This document shows, piece after piece, positions 60,601 through 64,000 of a stretch of DNA of 64,000 bases (position 1 is its first letter; every line of letters starts with the position of its first letter). The position numbers and the translations under genes are program-made. The notes beneath the pieces are model-generated. The model did no database searches, was not told the origin of the DNA, and saw only the letters and a list, made by a program, of their open reading frames with translations. The DNA lies in NCBI RefSeq assembly GCF_036370855.1, contig NC_088130.1:12181543-12245542 (forward strand), given 5' to 3'. Source of the stretch: Dromaius novaehollandiae. Taxonomy: Eukaryota > Chordata > Aves > Casuariiformes > Dromaiidae.

Positions 60601-61140
60601 CACCATCAAGCGCTACGACGCTGATGCACCCTGAGAAACGGACGGCTGTTGCCCTCGGGTTTTACGGGGGGGGGCAAGACGGAGACAAGCTGAAGCCCGG
60701 GCAGAGGCGAAGTTTGGATTCCTCGGCGTCCCGCGGTGGCGGCACCCTCCCGCGCCGCGGAGGAAGGCGATAAACCGGGGCGGTGAAGGGGGGGAGGCTC
60801 CGCGGGGCCGCCGCGCCCGCGGGAGGCGCCGCCCGCCGCGCCTGGCGCCATGGCCGGGTGGCGGGAGCTGCTCTCCGCGCAGCCGGGCTCCGCCCGCCGG
60901 GGCGCCCGCGCCCGCCGGCCCCCGCCGCGCTGCGCCGCCGTCGCCCTCCGCCGCCTGCGGCCGCCGCCCCGCTGCCGCCGCCGCCACCACCAGCCCGAGG
61001 GCGGCCGCGGCCCCGCGGCCCCCGCGCCGCCGCAGGTAGAGCCCCGGGCGGGCGCCCGCTGCGGGCGCGGGGACGGGGAGGAGGATGGGCCTGACAGCCC
61101 TGCTCCGGGAGGGGAGGGGAGGGGGCCCTTCGCTTCAGAG
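60600..61140. promoter_or_regulatory. CpG island, candidate TRPM6 promoter
   Basis: A strong CpG-rich block comparable to the three upstream gene starts. In human the gene following C9orf40 on the same strand is TRPM6, so this island probably marks its 5' end. That is synteny-based inference; no TRPM6 peptide was found in the remaining 2.9 kb. Confidence 0.6.
60850..61035 (+). CDS. putative first coding exon in CpG island, unidentified
   Basis: ATG at 60850 has an excellent Kozak context (GCGCCATGG). The frame reads MAGWRELLSAQPGSARRG and continues as an Arg/Pro/Ala-rich stretch of 62 codons to a CAG|GTAGAG donor at 61036. Codon bias is dominated by GC content and I recognise no homologue, so it may equally be 5' UTR. 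If real, it would be spliced to a downstream exon outside the window, possibly as an alternative N-terminus of TRPM6, a gene known to have several alternative first exons. Confidence 0.25.
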
Positions 61141-61141
61141 T

Positions 61142-64000
61142 GATTTGCGGGGTTTCTTTTTTATTATTTTTATTTTTAAGTTATTTTTGAGCATTCGCCC
61201 CCCAGCCATTGCACGCCGGGGGGAGAGCAGCAGGCACAGGTAGGGCAGCCGGGCATCACTTGACGTTTGCCGCGCGGGGAAAGGGAGCATGCGCACCAGG
61301 CGGGCTTGGCGCATGCACCGCGGCCTCTTGGTTTCTCCCCCATGCTCCCACAAAAGAGAGCTGGAGGGGACGAAGACGCCATCAGGCCTGATCCTCTTCA
61401 TCTTCATCCAGGCCAAAGTCCCATTGACGCGAATGATAGGTTTCTTGGTCAGGAGTGGGTGAGGAGGCTATCAGCTCACCTGAGCAGTGTGGTTAGATAA
61501 TCTTTTCTTTTTCCAGCAATGTCTATCGCAGTTGCTGTTTAATAAGTAGCACCTGGGTGGCATCAAGCTTCATCTGAAAGTCCACATGACTTGGGGAAAG
61601 AACAGATTTGTTGAGCTGATCACTAGGAGAAAACCTCGAGCTACGAGTGGCTTCAACCTTACTGCTGTTTTGTTTTGTGGTTTAGCGCGCTGGTTTTGGT
61701 GCTGTTTGCCCTCAGTGCCTCTGTGGAGGTGGACTTTGGTTATTTTTTTATACCTACATCTGCCTGTATTCCAGTAGCTGTGAAAGGCTTCCAGCAAAAA
61801 GGATTCCCGCTCTGCAAGCAGGACATCGTATGGTGATTTGGTGGTAGTGCCATTTGAGTACCATGAGATTTACAAAGGTTTGATGTGATTTATAAGAAAT
61901 TTGCCTTTGGCTGTATTCAAATTTCACTTCTGTATACTGTTACGCTGGCTGACACCTTTTTTAAAATTCAAAGATGAAATTTATATCATTCAGAAGTTGG
62001 GGTTTTAAGAACAGCACTCTGCAACTACAGATAATATTAGGAGACTGGATGCTATTTCATGCAGAGGATGCTGTAACAATGTGTCTAATGTATTCATTTC
62101 CAATATACTTGCTAATATAAGAAATATGCCTAGAGTGGAATATTCTTTGTGAATGATACAGTTTGGGTATACAGAATGAGTATAGTTTTCAAAACATGCA
62201 CCATCTGCCTGCACACCAACAAAAAATGAGATAGGGGTTTAAGTTGTGAGTGCCTAAAGTTAAACCACTAATTCCTTTTCTTGGTGCCAAAGTGGACTGG
62301 CCAGTCTTCAGAGGTTTAGTGCATTTTGGATCCCACAGGGAGCCAACAGAGGGGAATTAGTTTTTGTTACCTGTAAAAATAAACTAAGGCTTATTTAGGA
62401 GCCTAAAATAGGTTTATGGAAGCATCATTTTTTTTTTCTTAATGAAAAATATGCTCTGATGTGAAATCAGTTTACAGCATTTCCTTTGATGTGTTTATAT
62501 TATACTATAACAACCTTATTTAAAGTTATAAGGGGTTTATATAGTAGTATTTGGAAACGTGATAAGCAGCAAATAGGTTAGGTTATATTTGAACTAAAGT
62601 TTCTTTAATCATTTTGTGGCTTGATAAGGGACAAGCATTGTAGCTTTCTCAGCTGTTACAAGGTCAGACGCACAGAAATTGCCCAATAGTCAATGTGCTG
62701 AAGTATGTGATCCCTGGAGGTAACCAGTTTCAGGAGGAAAACATAAGGACCATGCACAGCAGTATTAGGGAAAGACTTTTTTCTTTCTGAGCTCCACCTT
62801 CGCTTTTTTATGTTGTAGGGATGGGGAGGAGATAAGGAAGGTAATTGTTGCCTTACTTCTTCTCATTTGCGACAACCTAAATGGAAGTCAAAAAGTCACA
62901 TATTAGTTTTAAGAAGTGGAAGATACATGAGATGAAAATTTCTGCAGCTCATAGAAGAATGAGAGGTCTCAGTAAGCATCTCTCCATGCACGCACATAAT
63001 TGTACAGTGCCTAAAGTATTCTACACGTGGCTGCAAATAACATTTTCAAGAACGTTTAAGTGATTTAAGTGTCAAAGTCCCATTTTTCAAAACGGTGTTG
63101 GCACATAAGAGCGTCGCGTAACGTTGAAACCAGTCAGACTTTGTGCATATAGTGGCAATATTTGTGCAAATAGTGTGCAATATCTACCTAAACCAGAGCA
63201 ACATACACTTTAAATTTAAACATCTTAAAGATGACTTAAATTTAAGCCTCATATTGACCGAGTGTCTTCAGTTGCTTTACACACACAATATTTAAGATCG
63301 TATCAGATGCAATCTCTGGAGTTGTGAAAACAACAGATTTGTTCCAATTTGCCCAGCTTTTGTTGCAATCCATCTCTTCTGTGTCGTTTCTACATACAGT
63401 AGAGTGTACGTGACTGACTATCGGCCTGCCAGGGATCAGATCCCTGGTTGTAATGTGTTTGTGGAGAACCTGAAGGGTTTGATACGAAGGCAGCCACAGC
63501 ATGCAAGTCCTCTGTCATCCCAAAGCGTTCCCCTTTGCCTCTGCTTGACCACTGTGGTAGGTGCCAAGAGATAACAGAGAACAGATTTTAACAGTCTGGG
63601 ACCAGAGTCATCCTCAGTTTATATTAGTGTCTTTAAAGTGGGGTTGCAGTACGGGATAGCTTGTTGGGGAAGGCTGCAGTTGTGCAAAGAGAAGGCGAGT
63701 GCCTTCACGTTGCTGTTAGTGCAGCTCTGAAAATGGCTGGTGTTGCAAATGGGACGGCAGTGCCTGGGGTGGGGGCTGCTCTGTCCCCTCAGCAGCTTGC
63801 ATCAGTGTGGATCTGATCGGGTGACAGCTGCCCAAGCTTGATGTGAACCTTCCCAGGAAGAAACTCTGAAGTAGAGGGGGAAAAGGAGGTACGTGTAATA
63901 CTCTTCCTGTGTCTTTTCCATACTAGTATGAAAGTGCCTGTGCCAGGCCGGTGGGAACTTGTATTCATACCTTATTGAGACCCTCCAGTCTCATTCCTTT
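61142..64000 (+). other. DNA downstream of the fourth CpG island, probably intron 1
   Basis: AT-rich after the island. I found no exon encoding the expected TRPM6 N-terminal block (KSWI...KREC-type) and no recognisable repeats. Confidence 0.5.

Noticed and set aside
62881-63063. Frame beginning MEVKKS, considered as a TRPM6 N-terminal exon
   Set aside because: The expected continuation after KKS (W-I/V then KREC) is absent.

Overview
The window is nuclear DNA from a vertebrate, most likely a bird. Genes are split into short exons with GT-AG introns and begin in CpG islands. Old CR1-, L3- and MIR-like repeat remnants are scattered through AT-rich introns. The gene order matches human 9q21.13 in inverted orientation, a block that lies on the Z chromosome in chicken. 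The bird assignment is inference from repeats, compact genes and synteny; another sauropsid is possible. I saw no bacterial-type system, CRISPR array, rRNA or tRNA, and most of the window is intron or intergenic DNA.

Layout. (1) 1-4849: 5' end of OSTF1 on the minus strand; only the 12-residue first coding exon (4816-4849) and intron 1 are inside. (2) 4320-5440: CpG island acting as a head-to-head OSTF1/NMRK1 promoter. (3) 7690-13074: NMRK1 on the plus strand, seven coding exons. Every exon and splice site is recognisable, but the frame is broken twice: one extra G in a G7 run inside the Walker A loop, and a TGA where human NMRK1 has Trp. (4) 13075-17900: NMRK1 3' flank with an old CR1 copy. 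(5) 18224-40484: CARNMT1 on the plus strand, eight coding exons giving an intact 439-residue protein, with a CpG island at the start, a GC-AG intron 6 and a long 3' UTR ending near an ATTAAA at 43238. (6) 43842-47982: the C9orf40 homologue on the plus strand, two coding exons, 154 residues, CpG-island promoter, AATAAA at 49108. (7) 49140-60600: intergenic, no gene recognised. (8) 60600-61140: a fourth CpG island with a possible first exon (ATG 60850, donor 61036). From human synteny this should be the start of TRPM6, but no TRPM6 peptide is visible in the window.

Functionally these are neighbours, not a pathway: OSTF1 (SH3/ankyrin signalling adaptor), NMRK1 (nicotinamide riboside to NMN, NAD salvage), CARNMT1 (SAM-dependent methylation of carnosine to anserine and of protein histidine) and C9orf40 (uncharacterised). 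The most notable observation is the doubly broken NMRK1 beside an undamaged CARNMT1. It is either recent gene loss or two local sequence errors, and the sequence alone cannot decide. Other points of interest are a perfect G13/C13 hairpin, several poly(T) tracts of nearly equal length, a 37-bp minisatellite, and a tandem splice acceptor in C9orf40.
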